A stretch of 64,000 nt of DNA from the NCBI RefSeq assembly GCF_032854445.1, contig NC_088304.1:5582001-5646000 (forward strand), read 5' to 3'. Numbering within the stretch: the stretch's first letter is position 1; each line of letters opens with the position of its first letter. A program made the position numbers and the translations under genes. The notes under the pieces are model-generated. The model was not told the DNA's origin and searched no databases. It worked only from the letters and a program-made list of their open reading frames with translations. The DNA comes from Liolophura sinensis (Eukaryota; Mollusca; Polyplacophora; Chitonida; Chitonidae). Below are positions 24,196 to 36,760 of this stretch, one piece after another.

Positions 24196-25489
24196 CTTCT
24201 CCCACTGTTCACGGACTACTTTTTGATGGATGGGTCACAGGTCATTAGAGGCTTTAATTTATTTTGAACAGAGTTACATTTCTATGCACATTTTAAGATG
24301 CTGTTGGTCATTTTTTCAACATATGACTTAGCTTCATGCATTTCGTTTCTTCAATTTCGATATTGTCAGAACATCGGTCATTAGGCTTACAATTCTAAAG
24401 AGGCTCTTTTAAAGATCACAAGTAGGTGCAATATTTCTCCTCTTGAAGGCAAAAACCTGATATAAGATTATCACCTCTACGTACGTTCTATAGATTTTGC
24501 ATGTATTCATACTATATGTCTTATTTTCCATAATATTGGTACCAGAATATTTTTCTTGAGGGATTGTTGAATATTGTAAATACATATATGTGTGTCATAT
24601 GTATGGGGCTGTTAGACTTGTAACTTGTTACTACGTGTATTTATCTGGTATGATTATTACAGTAGTTTATCATTAGGAATGATATGAAATGTATTTGTCA
24701 GCTACACCGTGAAATCTACATACTATTCGTTTTATTGTCTGTTTGGTTAATTCGTTAAGGGAACTAAAGAGCGACAAAAGAATCACCAGAGAGAGGAAAT
24801 AAAACCAACTGAAATACCTACGTATACTGTACCTTGAATTTATGAAGTTTACTTCCACGGGTAGCTATCTTGTCATTAACCCAAAGCATCTAGATCTTTT
24901 TGGTGGTCATTTTTTTTTCATGAGAAGAAATTTTGTCACAGAAAATTGAATTAGACAGAATTTTCTGTCTTTTTTTATGATTTCACTGTTTAATATGCCT
25001 CTTTCATGTACATTAGCATGAAGAACCAGTGTAAATGGTGTTTGAATCTTTAACTGCAAACATTGTGTGGGGATTTTGTTTCAAAAAATCACTTGGCGCC
25101 ACCAGTGTACTGTTGAACTTGCAGAAGACACAGTAGACACAGTTCTCATATATGCCTCATACTCATACATGCATTCAATATGTTATTCCTTGGTGCTTGC
25201 AAACTTTAATTCAGCGTGATGTGTAGATTATTGCTGGTGTAGTGTAATTTTGAATGATGCGTTTGTATCTGTGGATTCGTAGGACTATTGTGCGCACCAC
25301 ATGGGTCCTCTTATTTTCAGTAGTCATTTTAAATGAGGTCAAGAGAAGTACAGGCTGTTCTTTAGTAAGAATATTTTTTCACTTGAGGGGTCTTGGTAGT
25401 GTTTTCAGACATTTGAGTGCAGAGTTGTTCTGTAGGAATATTCCACTGGTTTATGGTTTCCTGGTGGTATTGCTCGTCAACAGTGTTCT
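24196..25489 (+). other. Golgin 3'UTR and downstream flank
   Basis: AT-rich, no gene. Candidate AATAAA at 24798-24803. Confidence 0.55.
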
Positions 25490-25800
25490 AGTAATATTAC
25501 ACTAGTACACGTTTCTCTGGTAATATTACAGTAGTACACATTTCTCTGGCAGTACATGTTTCTCTGGTAATATTACAGTAGTACACTTTTCTCTGGTAAT
25601 AATACAGTAGTACACGTTTCTCTGGCAATATTTCATTAGCTCAAGGCTCTCTGGTAATATTTTATTAGCTCAAGGCTCTCTGTTAATGTTACATTAGTTC
25701 AAGGCTCTCTGCTAATGTTACATTAGTTCAAGGCTCTCTGGTAATGTTACATTGGTTCAAGGTTGTCCGGTAATATTAATCTAGTGTATTGGTTCCTCGT
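25490..25800. repeat. ~29-40-bp degenerate tandem repeat
   Basis: Repeated CTCTGGTAATATTACAGTAG then TACACGTTT, passing into a second variant (CATTAGTTCAAGGCTCTCTG). About 9 copies. Confidence 0.85.
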
Positions 25801-26271
25801 AGTATTGCACTGGTTTATGGTTTTCTTGCAGTGTGAAACTAGTAAAAAATTTTCCTTGGAGTTTTGATGTTTTGGGTTTAAAAATGACTTAGGGGTATGG
25901 ATAAAGGCTGTTAAAGTACTAAAGGGATACCTCTTACCTCAATGGTTAAGTATCAACATACTTGATTAAGGTGTTGGGGGGATTTACTGATTGTTGAATG
26001 CTTGCAACACAAGCTGTAAGGCCTTATTTAAAATCACAGATGGCAGGGCTGTCATGTCTAATTGCATTGTTTTATGGTAGTTCCTCATAAAAAGTAACAT
26101 TTTACTATTTGCCAAAAAATCTTGCATCTACGTTTGGCCCTGTTTACAATAGGCATTGTTATGGGCTACATGTACATGTAGATACTCCCATTTTTTTTTT
26201 AATTTCAGAAGGTAAAAGGGATTTTGGCTGGTAGTATATGTGCATATACATATACAAGCTCTCATTAGCAC

Positions 26272-26345
26272 ATGGTGGTAAAAGTGGTAAATGTCATCAA
26301 AGTGGTAAATGTCATCAAAGTGGTAAATGTCATCAAAGTGGTAAA
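26272..26345. repeat. 18-bp tandem repeat, 4 copies
   Basis: GTGGTAAATGTCATCAAA four times, last copy diverged. The 18-bp length keeps frame and gives a spurious VVNVIK peptide repeat. Confidence 0.92.
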
Positions 26346-27540
26346 AGTGCTGCCTCATTTGTATAAGGTGGTATGTAAAATCCTGCCAAGTCAGAACAAG
26401 AAGTGCTGGTTTGCTAACGGTTTCTTTACCAATGTGCTCTTGTCATGGGTTGCTTGTCATTTTGGAAGAGACGTTAATCAGTAATATACCTGTGACCACT
26501 TGACAACCATCACACCACCATCACTTCTCTGTTTTTGCTCTCTTTTTACACCCACAGTTGCTGGTATGCTTCCATTTCACTTCTCATATCCTTTATCATT
26601 TTTAGATCAAACTATCTCTCCACGGGACCATATCACCTTTGTCTCTTAAAGCAATAATAAATGTTTGATCTATACCTTTATATGTGATGGGGAAAGCAAA
26701 GAAAGCTCTAATTGCATTTGGTAATTAGAATAATTTTGAATGTCTGCACTGAGAGTGTGTCCTTTTTGTGAGGGCTGTGTGTAGAGGTCATAAGTTTTTA
26801 GACACATGCATATAAATCACCCAATGTAAGTTTTTAGGCACATGCATGTAAATCAGCCAATTTTTGCTGCAGACGCTACGCATGCTAAGATACTCTATGT
26901 TAAGTTATTTTGTGTCGTACAAATTTCTTATTTTTGTAGATGTAATACACCTATTTTAGTTCAAGATTATTTTGTACTGTACAACTTTCTCTCATGGTAG
27001 CCCAGCTGAGTGAATTTATGTTGCGTATTTACTTCTTTATGTGTCACAGGAAAAAAAATTTATCACTAGAGATCACTGGCAGAGGTGCAGGTGGCAGAAA
27101 AACCATTGTGAATTCTCAAATGTCCTCATGATCTTGCAAAAAAAAAGAAACAAACTTTGAATTCCAAGAACATTCTTTCAGAAAATGAGCAACGTTTATC
27201 TTAGTTTGTATTATTTAACCTTATTTTCTTTAAAACACTTTCCCAAATGAACCGGGTGCGTAGGGATTTTTTTATTTAGCTCATGCAATGTAGCATTTTT
27301 CCTACTTATGCTAGGAGGCTACAGCCACTCATACTTTCACCTTGGTGTACACACAGTATTCTGTGTTTACGGATGTTAGGATTCAAGATTTTTGGGCAGG
27401 GAAAAGGTCATTGCTGCGGAATTACATTTATTAGGAGAGGTATGTTGGATCTCATGCATCCGTGCACAAATTTCTGTACCCTTTTCAGGTATTTACAAAA
27501 CTTACAGATGAAAAGAAAATACTATCAAATTAATGATCAG

Positions 27541-27632
27541 CTCTAAAGGCTCTCGCCAAAATCAGTGCCGTCGTAAAAGTGAAATGTTTTTTTCAGTACG
27601 GCTTAAAACACCAGTCAAATAAGGAAATAAAG
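27541..27632 (+). mobile_element. SINE family A 3' fragment
   Basis: GCCGTCGTAAAAGTGAAATG ... TACGGCTTAAAACACCAGTC and an A-rich tail. Confidence 0.7.
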
Positions 27633-27639
27633 TAGTACT

Positions 27640-28680
27640 GTGCATCACCTTTGATCACTCCTGGTTTGAAACCAGCAGGTGTATTGCTTGTTGATAAGGT
27701 TGCTGACTTCTGAGATCACAAGTTCAAAACCCGGTGTTTTCTCAGCTAATTTTTGTCACTATAGAACCTGTGCTTAACCCCAGAAGCATCAAGTAATGAT
27801 AATAATGTTACTTTAATATTTTTCACAATGCCAACCACCAGTCTGCTCCTAGTTTTAGTCTACAACTTCTCAGCAGTGACAGAATAGTGTTTAAGATGTT
27901 CACCATATACTGCTAGGCCAAAAGGTTGAGAGCTATCAAGGGAAAAAAAAAGGAGATGAATATTAGTAAGAACTGTGACTGAATTTGAGCATTAAATAAA
28001 GATAATGGTTAGAATCCCAAACAAACCAATATCATAGACAAGATAGATGCTGTCAAATTATGGCCTGGAATGTTTTGGGAGCAGCCATTTAGTGAGTTGT
28101 TGACCGCTCATTGGTCCAAGCTCTCTAAACACACTTCAGGTAAACCAGAACTGTAATATCCCAGTTCTAAAAACAGGAAACCGGGTGATTGGGATGGATT
28201 CAGTATGATTGGACAAAAGTAAGCAGTCCATGTACAACTCTCTGGTATACACATGCTTCACAAGTTAATATTTCAAAACCAGTTTTTGTCTTCATTGCTG
28301 CTCATACAAAGACCCTTTTTGTAGCAAACAGTAAGCAGTGTTCTTTGATAATGCATAAAACAGAATTGTATTTTCCTGTAATACCTGTGATAATCAGCAG
28401 CTTGCCAATCAGAAGTTAAATGGCTGTAGTAATATTTGATTGTAGTATCAGGTCTGGGTTGAGCAAAGTCAAGCTTCATTCTGTTTTATTGGTATATTTT
28501 TCATATCTTCTTGCATAATCAAATATTTTATTAAATAAAATATCAGTATATAATGCGTATATGTTCTGTTTCTTCTTTAAACTATGTGAGGTGGAAAAAA
28601 AATGCATGGAATAGGTACAGTGATATATGGCAAATGACCTAAAAAGGTACAGTAATATATGGTAAATCAAAGTTTTCACA
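27640..28680. other. Intergenic, with a tRNA-like SINE head remnant
   Basis: A tRNA-like A-box/B-box arrangement ending AAGTTCAAAACCCGGTG at about 27720-27740 suggests a decayed SINE. The rest is AT-rich without coding signal. Confidence 0.4.
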
Positions 28681-28681
28681 A

Positions 28682-31165
28682 TTTGCCTGATTCTGCGAGC
28701 GCTGTTGATCTTACAAAGATGGTTTAAGGTTTGCTTGGAATGTAGGATGATATCCTGTTGGAAACCCTTAAGGTTTACATGTAAGGTAGGATGATCTATT
28801 GGAAACCCGTAAGGTTTTCTTGGAAGGTAGGACAATATCCTATTGGAAACCCTTAAGGTTTTCTTGGAAGGTAGGACAATATCCTATTGGAAACCCTTAA
28901 GGTTATCTTGGAAGGTAGGATGATATCCTGTTGGAAACCCTTAAGGTTTTCTTGAAAGGTAGGACGATATCCTATTGGAAACCCTTAAGGTTTTCTTGGA
29001 AGGTAGGACGATATCCTATTGGAAACCCTTAAGGTTATCTTGGAAGGTAGGACAATATCCTATTGGAAACCCTTAAGGTTATCTTGGAAGGTAGGATGAT
29101 ATCCTATTGGAAACCCTTAAGGTTATCTTGGAAGGTAGGATCATATCCTATTGGAAACCCTTAAGGTTTTCTTGGAAGGTAGGATGATATCCTATTGGAA
29201 ACCCTTAAGGTTTTCTTGGAAGGTAGAACGATATCCTATTGGAAACCCTTCAGGCTTGCTTGGAATGTAGGATCTTATCCTATTGGAAACCCTTAAGGTT
29301 TTCTTGGAAGGTAGGACGATATCCTGTTGGAAACCCGTAAGGTTTTCTTGGAAGGTAGGACGATATCCTATTAGAAACCCTTAAGGTTATCTTGGAAAGT
29401 AGGACGATATCCTATTGGAAACCCTTAAGGTTATCTTGGAAGGTAGGATGATATCCTATTGGAAACCCGTAAGGTTTTCTTGGAAGGTAGGACGATATCC
29501 TATTGGAAACCCTTCAGGTTTTCTTGGAAGGTAGGACGATATCCTATTGGAAACCCTTAAGGTTATCTTGGAAGGTAGGACGGTATCCTATTGGAAACCA
29601 GTAGGGTTTTCTTGGAAGGTAGGACGATATCCTATTGGAAACCCTTAAGGTTTTCTTGGAAGGTAGGATGATATCCTATTGGAAACCCTTAAGGTTATCT
29701 TGGAAGGTAGGACGATATCCTATTGGAAACCCTTAAGGTTATCTTGGAAGGTAGGATGATATCCTATTGGAAACCCTTAAGGTTTTCTTGGAAGGTAGGA
29801 CGATATCCTATTTGCCTGATTCTGCGAGCGCTGTTGATCTTACAAAGATGGTTTAAGGTTTGCTTGGAATGTAGGATGATATCCTGTTGGAAACCCTTAA
29901 GGTTTACATGTAAGGTAGGATGATCTATTGGAAACCCGTAAGGTTTTCTTGGAAGGTAGGACAATATCCTATTGGAAACCCTTAAGGTTTTCTTGGAAGG
30001 TAGGACAATATCCTATTGGAAACCCTTAAGGTTATCTTGGAAGGTAGGATGATATCCTGTTGGAAACCCTTAAGGTTTTCTTGAAAGGTAGGACGATATC
30101 CTATTGGAAACCCTTAAGGTTTTCTTGGAAGGTAGGACGATATCCTATTGGAAACCCTTAAGGTTATCTTGGAAGGTAGGACGATATCCTATTGGAAACC
30201 CTTAAGGTTATCTTGGAAGGTAGGATGATATCCTATTGGAAACCCTTAAGGTTATCTTGGAAGGTAGGATGATATCCTATTGGAAACCCTTAAGGTTTTC
30301 TTGGAAGGTAGGATGATATCCTATTGGAAACCCTTAAGGTTTTCTTGGAAGGTAGAACGATATCCTATTGGAAACCCTTAAGGCTTGCTTGGAATGTAGG
30401 ATCTTATCCTATTGGAAACCCTTAAGGTTTTCTTGGAAGGTAGGACGATATCCTGTTGGAAACCCGTAAGGTTTTCTTGGAAGGTAGGACGATATCCTAT
30501 TAGAAACCCTTAAGGTTATCTTGGAAAGTAGGACGATATCCTATTGGAAACCCTTAAGGTTATCTTGGAAGGTAGGATGATATCCTATTGGAAACCCGTA
30601 AGGTTTTCTTGGAAGGTAGGACGATATCCTATTGGAAACCCTTCAGGTTTTCTTGGAAGGTAGGACGATATCCTATTGGAAACCCTTAAGGTTATCTTGG
30701 AAGGTAGGACGGTATCCTATTGGAAACCAGTAGGGTTTTCTTGGAAGGTAGGACGATATCCTATTGGAAACCCTTAAGGTTTTCTTGGAAGGTAGGATGA
30801 TATCCTATTGGAAACCCTTAAGGTTATCTTGGAAGGTAGGACGATATCCTATTGGAAACCCTTAAGGTTATCTTGGAAGGTAGGACGATATCCTATTGGA
30901 AACCCGTAAGGTTTTCTTGGAAGGTAGGACGATATCCTATTGGAAACCCGTAAGGTTTTCTTGGAATGTAGGACGTTATCCTATTGGAAACCCTTAAGGT
31001 TTTCTTGGAAGGTAGGACGATATCCTATTGGAAACCCTTAAGGTTTTCTTGGAAGGTAGGACGATATCCTATTGGAAACCCTTAAGGTTATCTTGGAAGG
31101 TAGGACGATATCCTATTGGAAACTCTTAAGGTTTTCTTGGAAGGTAGGACGATATCCTATTGGAA
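28682..31165. repeat. 44-bp minisatellite, ~55 copies, containing a 1129-bp duplication
   Basis: The unit is GGAAACCCTTAAGGTTTTCT then TGGAAGGTAGGACGATATCC TATT with few substitutions. A unique leader (TTTGCCTGATTCTGCGAGCG) occurs at 28682 and again at 29811. Variant units keep the same order after each, so 28682-29810 is repeated as 29811-~30939. Confidence 0.97.
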
Positions 31166-31394
31166 ATGGGTATCAGCACCAGAAGTACCGTAATACTCTA
31201 TGATATTATTTGCCTCTAAAAATTCCCATTTATGGGTGAAATATTATACCGTGTTATGTATCATGTTACAAAGCTGCAAAGACAGTATCTTGTATTTAAG
31301 AATGATTTTTTTCATTGTTGCTTAATAATGCCACACAAGAATTTTTCACGTATATGCGTGATAGCCATTTTTTTACGAGTTAAAAAAAACGAAC

Positions 31395-31878
31395 AAGTGC
31401 ACAGCCTGGAGTAAACCACCAACCTTGACCAGGTACCTGACAAATCAGCAAGAGATGCAGTAGGGGTGCACAGCCCGGGGTAAACCACCAACCTAGACCA
31501 GGTACCTGACAAATCAGCAAGAGATGCAGTAGGGGTGCACAGCCCGGGGTAAACCACCAACCTAGACCAGGTACCTGACAAATCAGCAAGAGATGCAGTA
31601 GGGGTGCACAGCCCGGGGTAAACCACCAACCTTGACCAGGTACCTGACAAATCAGCAAGAGATGCAGTATGGGTGCACAGCCCGGGGTAAACCACCAACC
31701 TTGACCAGGTACCTGACAAATCAGCAAGAGATGCAGTAGGGGTGCATAGCCTGGGGTAAACCACCAACCTTGACCAGGTACCTGACAAATCAGCAAGAGA
31801 TGCAGTAGGGGTGCACAGCCCGGGGTAAACCACCAACCTTGACCAGGTACCTGACAAATCAGCAAAGGATGCAGTAGG
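31395..31878. repeat. 69-bp minisatellite, 7 copies
   Basis: The unit is GCACAGCCCGGGGTAAACCA then CCAACCTTGACCAGGTACCT GACAAATCAGCAAGAGATGC AGTAGGGGT. 69 is divisible by three, so minus-strand frames stay open (23-residue repeats), but the composition and context do not suggest a real protein. Confidence 0.95.
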
Positions 31879-31879
31879 G

Positions 31880-33565
31880 GTTTCTGTTGCAACTTGATAA
31901 TGGAATATCTTACCAAGTGAGTAAGTTACAGTTACAGGTTGAGGTGTTCAAGCTAGATGATCAACCCAGTTGAGGCAGTCTTTTGTTGCAAAGCAACCGA
32001 GGTGACAAAAAACAACCATGACTGGGTGATTATATATCTTGGACACAGAACCCAAAGCTGGTAACTGACTTACATAGTGGTGTCTAACTGACTTACAGTG
32101 GTGTCTAATTGACTTACATAGTAGTGTCTAAATGACTTACATAGCGGTTTCATTGTTTGGCAAGAGTCTAACATATATATTTCACTAATATATTAGCCAC
32201 ACTGATGTTGTCTTATACAAAGCTCTTACACTTCTGCCATGACAGATTACATAGGTTTGCCACTGTATTACCATTTTTGTTGGCTTAAAAAAAATTAGTA
32301 AGTTTAAAGTTTAAATGCACCTAATAAGTTAACTCATGTCAGCCTCAAAGTTTGGGAACAAGCCAGATTAACCATGTTATCTGGTAATTCATGAATTCTA
32401 CATGTGTGTTAACATTACAATTGTCTATAAATCAACATCACTAAGTAGGAATGAGCAAGGACTACACAGATTCTACGAAAATGATTTGGGAGATAAATGT
32501 TCTTGGTCAAACAAAATGTGGGCAGTTAGTATGCGAAGTCAATATGCTACAGTCAATGAGTTTAGGTGGGGATGCATTGATGTGTGATACAATTATACGT
32601 ACATCTGAACCTGGTTGCCATAGTAACTGATGTGAAAGAAAGAATATGCCCAGCACTTCACAATAGCACATCAAGAAAGGTTCACAACACATACAAAATT
32701 TTGTCTAAATAAACTTTTTATTTTCAATAAAACCAAATATACATACCTGTACAAACAATTCAGTAGTTTAAATAAAATGACTGACATGCGTATACAGTGA
32801 AAACAACATATCATAACTGACAACATGTCTCAAGGTCATCAACCCAAGGTCATGTCCTCAAGAGGAATTCATGACTGGGATTCAAATGGCTTGGGTTTGC
32901 TTTGAACAATGTGTTCCCGAGATAACACTGTGACATATTTCTACCACCATATCAGAGTATATAACAGACAACTTTTATTCCCTTGATAATGTGATATGTT
33001 TCTAACAATGAATTAGTGTCTTTAACAAACAAATTGGTAACTGTTAGCTCTAAATTATTTCAGCTGAGCACAGCAAACAAATAAGAAAAACATGTCACAT
33101 GTACATTTCAAACAGACCTGTCGAAAGTACGTCAGGCCACTGTAAGGGCTACTGAGCCCAAGTCACAATTACAAGTACAACTTGCTTCTGTCTATGTTTA
33201 CCAGTATTGAACTGAAAATTGTTTAGAAAATCATGATGTGTAAAGTGGACATCCATTGGTGGATTTCTTTGGAAACTTCGATTAAAAAATATCTTATGGG
33301 GAGGGATTCTCAAAGCACCTTTTCCTCCTCGGGACAAACAGACTAAAAAGTTAAATGCTAAAACCAGACCTATCACAGACACATTGGGAACAACTCCATA
33401 AATTTTGTCAAACCTTAAAAAACAGGAAAATCATTAAAAAAATCATGAGACTGGACAAAATAAAAAGGTGGATGTTCAGGTTTGTATTCAATTCCACTGA
33501 TTTTTAAATTTTTCGCGTGTATATTAAAACAAAATAAAATTGGTGTTGTCTAAGGTAGGGATAAA
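31880..33565. other. Intergenic, with a ~23-bp tandem repeat
   Basis: Four copies of CTGACTTACATAGTGGTGTC TAA lie at 32060-32152. The rest is AT-rich and non-coding in appearance. Confidence 0.6.
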
Positions 33566-34440
33566 TACAGTGAACAACCATAAAACATCAGGTAAACTGT
33601 TTGGAAAAGGGCCACTCATGTTTATGGTCCAGACAGGTGAACAACCATAAAACATCAGGTAAACTGTATGGAAAAGGGCCACTCATGTTTATGGTCCAGA
33701 CAGGTGAACAACCATAAAACATCAGGTAAACTGTTTGGAAAAGGGCCACTCATGTTTATGGTCCAGACAGGTGAACAACCATAAAACATCAGGTAAACTG
33801 TTTGGAAAAGGGCCACTCATGTTTATGGTCCAGACAGGTGAACAACCATAAAACATCAGGTAAACTGTATGGAAAAGGGCCACTCATGTTTATGGTCCAG
33901 ACAGGTGAACAACCATAAAATATCACGTAAACTGTTTGGAAAAAGGCCATTCATGTTTAAGGTCCAGACAGGTGAACAACCACAAAACATTAAGTAAGCT
34001 GTTTGGAAAAGGGCCACCCATGTTTATGGTCCAGACAGGTGAACAACCATAAAACATCAGGTAAACTGTTTGGAAAAGGGCCACTCATGTTTATGGTCCA
34101 GACAGGTGAACAACCATAAAACATCAGGTAAACTGTATGGAAAAGGGCCACTCATGTTTAAGGTCCAGACAGGTGAACAACCATAAAATATCACGTAAAC
34201 TGTTTGGAAAAGGGCCACTCATGTTTAAGGCCCAGACAGGTGAACAACCACAAAACATCAAGTAAGCTGTTTGGAAAAGGGCCACCCATGTTTATGGTCC
34301 AGACAGATGAACAACATAAAACATCAGGTAAGCTGTTTGGAAAAGGGATACTCATGTTTATGGTCCAGACAGGTGAACAACCATAAAACATCAGGTAAGC
34401 TGTTTGGAAAAGGGCCACTCATGTTTAAGGTCCAGACAGG
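33566..34440. repeat. 67-bp minisatellite, ~13 copies
   Basis: The unit is GTGAACAACCATAAAACATC then AGGTAAACTGTTTGGAAAAG GGCCACTCATGTTTATGGTC CAGACAG. Left copies are nearly identical; right copies are more diverged. Confidence 0.97.
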
Positions 34441-34488
34441 CAAAATAATATGATTGTGGATATAGGTTGTAATCTACATGTACAAATA

Positions 34489-34490
34489 TA

Positions 34491-34543
<53 letters not shown>

Positions 34544-34558
34544 ATATATATATATATA
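34489..34558. repeat. (TA)n microsatellite
   Basis: About 70 bp of nearly pure TA dinucleotides, interrupted once by CATG. Confidence 0.95.
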
Positions 34559-34559
34559 C

Positions 34560-36579
34560 ACAAAACTCATGGGACAATGTTATAGAAAAACAAAAGAGAC
34601 ATACAAGTACTTTATACCTAAGCTTATGCTATTTTCAAGATCAAAAATATTAAATAGGTTTTTGGCCCAAACAAAAATTCATTAAGTGTAGCATAAAAGT
34701 AAGGCATGACAAATGAACTTAAAGGTGTGTAAGTTATGTATATGTCATTTGTCATGGTTAAAAGTTCTATACAGAGACGAGATTCCCAAACAAATATAAA
34801 TAACAAAGTCTCCTGCATACCTTATATCTTATAAATCACATACAAGCACACAGAAAAACTTCTAGAAATATCTGGCTAATCCAGCATATTAAACATACCT
34901 TAATTCGTCTAAAATCTGGGACAGATACAATTAACATTGAAAGTAGAATGTTACATTTCCAATTTCTTCTAAAAGTAAAGATATGAGCAAGTTGTTCATT
35001 AGATGGTCTAACCACACGAGAAAAAAGAAACTCAACATCTCTGTCAGAATTACATATATATTGGCTAAAATGAGCAGACTAGTTGTCCCAAATTTTCGAA
35101 GAAATAGGGTACTCTTAACAAAACAGTTATCTTTATACTTCACTATTCCATGATATGATACTTCTGAGTCCAACACATTTGAGGTCAACCAGTAACACAT
35201 TTGAGGTCAACAGTAAAACATTTGAGGTCAACCAGTAACACATTTGAGGTCAACCAGTAATACATTCTCCTAACTTTACAATGAACTCGATAGTGGCCCT
35301 ATAAGGTGGATGAATAAATCAGAACCACACAAAACATGCCACTTGAAAATCCTAAACTTCAGGTGAAATACACCAGTATTTTCAAGTTCAATGAGATTGC
35401 TTGTATCACCCATGGCTATAAACTCATTCACCATCCAGAACAACTCCCTGGCAACTTTGAAAACATCTACACACGACAATCTCATGTGCACACAACCACA
35501 CAAAGTGTGCCAAGTTACAATCAGCACAAACCAAGTATTCATTTTACATGATCAGTTGATTCATCACAACTCAACATTCATTGAGAGTCAAGCAAATTAT
35601 CCTTGCACATCGGGCCAGGTACCGTACTTCACCTAAAATTTGTCATGTAAAAATTACCATTCTCCTGCATATAAAGACCTTAAAAAGATGCTGTTGATGC
35701 CATTTTATGTTTTCCTGATTAGAAATTAACCAAACTCAACCCTTAAGTAGCTCTGTGGATCAGTTAATCAGAACCAAGCAAAACCGAGAACTTGGAAAAT
35801 ACTTGACTTAAGCTGTAGTACAGCAATTCTATATCCTTGTTTAAATCTAAACCAACAGACCATTTACTTGTCAATAAGCAGTTTGGCACATGTGTTGTGC
35901 CATACAACTGCATTAGATACACTGGGAACCAACTGATCTTGTATATCTACATGTACCTCATACATGTATCTCTGCACATAAAACGTTAAAAAAAAACAAA
36001 AAAAAACATTCAATATTTATTTGTATGCAATTATCATACAAATAAATACAACAAAATAAAGCCATTAATTTAAAAAAATACATTTTTTTAACAATTTCAA
36101 CCCAGTTTTATTATCACTGAGGTTCATAACTGAAGAAAACTTGTAGCCCTACAAGTTATTCTACAGGTAAAATATTTATACTGCAAAAGAAAGTTTCGAG
36201 CCTTGATAAATAATTGTAACCATATCAATTATTCACAGGTAAATGGTTTTACATGTAACACAAGGGAAGATTTATACACAAACAAATGAGTGTAACAATA
36301 CAAAATTCTTCAAAAGGCAAAAAAAAACCTATACTGCTAACAATAATAAAATACATGTTTCCTAATAAGTCATTTCATACTTTAGATGATGACATACAAA
36401 TAAAAGCTAACCTACATACAGAACTATAGCAATCAAGCCTAACAAAATATAGACCACCAAAACAAAATGACAATCAGTTTTCACCATACACATGTACATG
36501 TATCTAAAACAAATGGGCAAAATATACAATTGCCAGTAGCAGTGTTACGTATAGTTATAAATCTAACAACATTATTTTA
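34560..36579 (-). other. Downstream flank / 3'UTR of the ZIFL-like gene
   Basis: AT-rich, with five copies of a 22-bp unit (ACACATTTGAGGTCAACCAG TA) at 35170-35265. Candidate minus-strand poly(A) signals include 36112-36107. The transcript end cannot be fixed from sequence alone. Confidence 0.5.
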
Positions 36580-36760
36580 TTATTTCTTGGATTGTCTGTT
36601 TAGACATTCCGGTGTAAATATACTGTAAATTGTAGAGAGCCAAAACACAACACTAAACATTAGGAAGCTTAGGTAGACGTCAAAGGGTGCGCCGATGTGA
36701 AATGTACCGTAGCTGATAGACCAGGCAAACACACTTCCTCCTATAGTAGGAGCCATAGTC
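36580..36760 (-). CDS. ZIFL-like transporter exon 12 (terminal)
   Basis: TMAPTIGGSVFAWSISYGTF then HIGAPFDVYLSFLMFSVVFW, LSTIYSIFTPECLNRQSKK and stop TAA at 36582-36580: helix 12 and a short cytosolic tail. Acceptor is TTTCAG. A possible poly(A) signal (AATAAA on the minus strand) is at 36112-36107. Confidence 0.88.

Noticed and set aside
28476-28835. 119-codon minus ORF at the array edge and its copy at 29764-29964
   Set aside because: The frame runs from array units into AT-rich flank. It recurs only because the 1129-bp block is duplicated.
31312-31916. Minus-strand 178-181-codon repeat ORFs (ADLSGTWSRLVVYPGLCTPT type)
   Set aside because: They result from a 69-bp array whose length is a multiple of three. 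Two frames are equally open and there is no start or promoter context.
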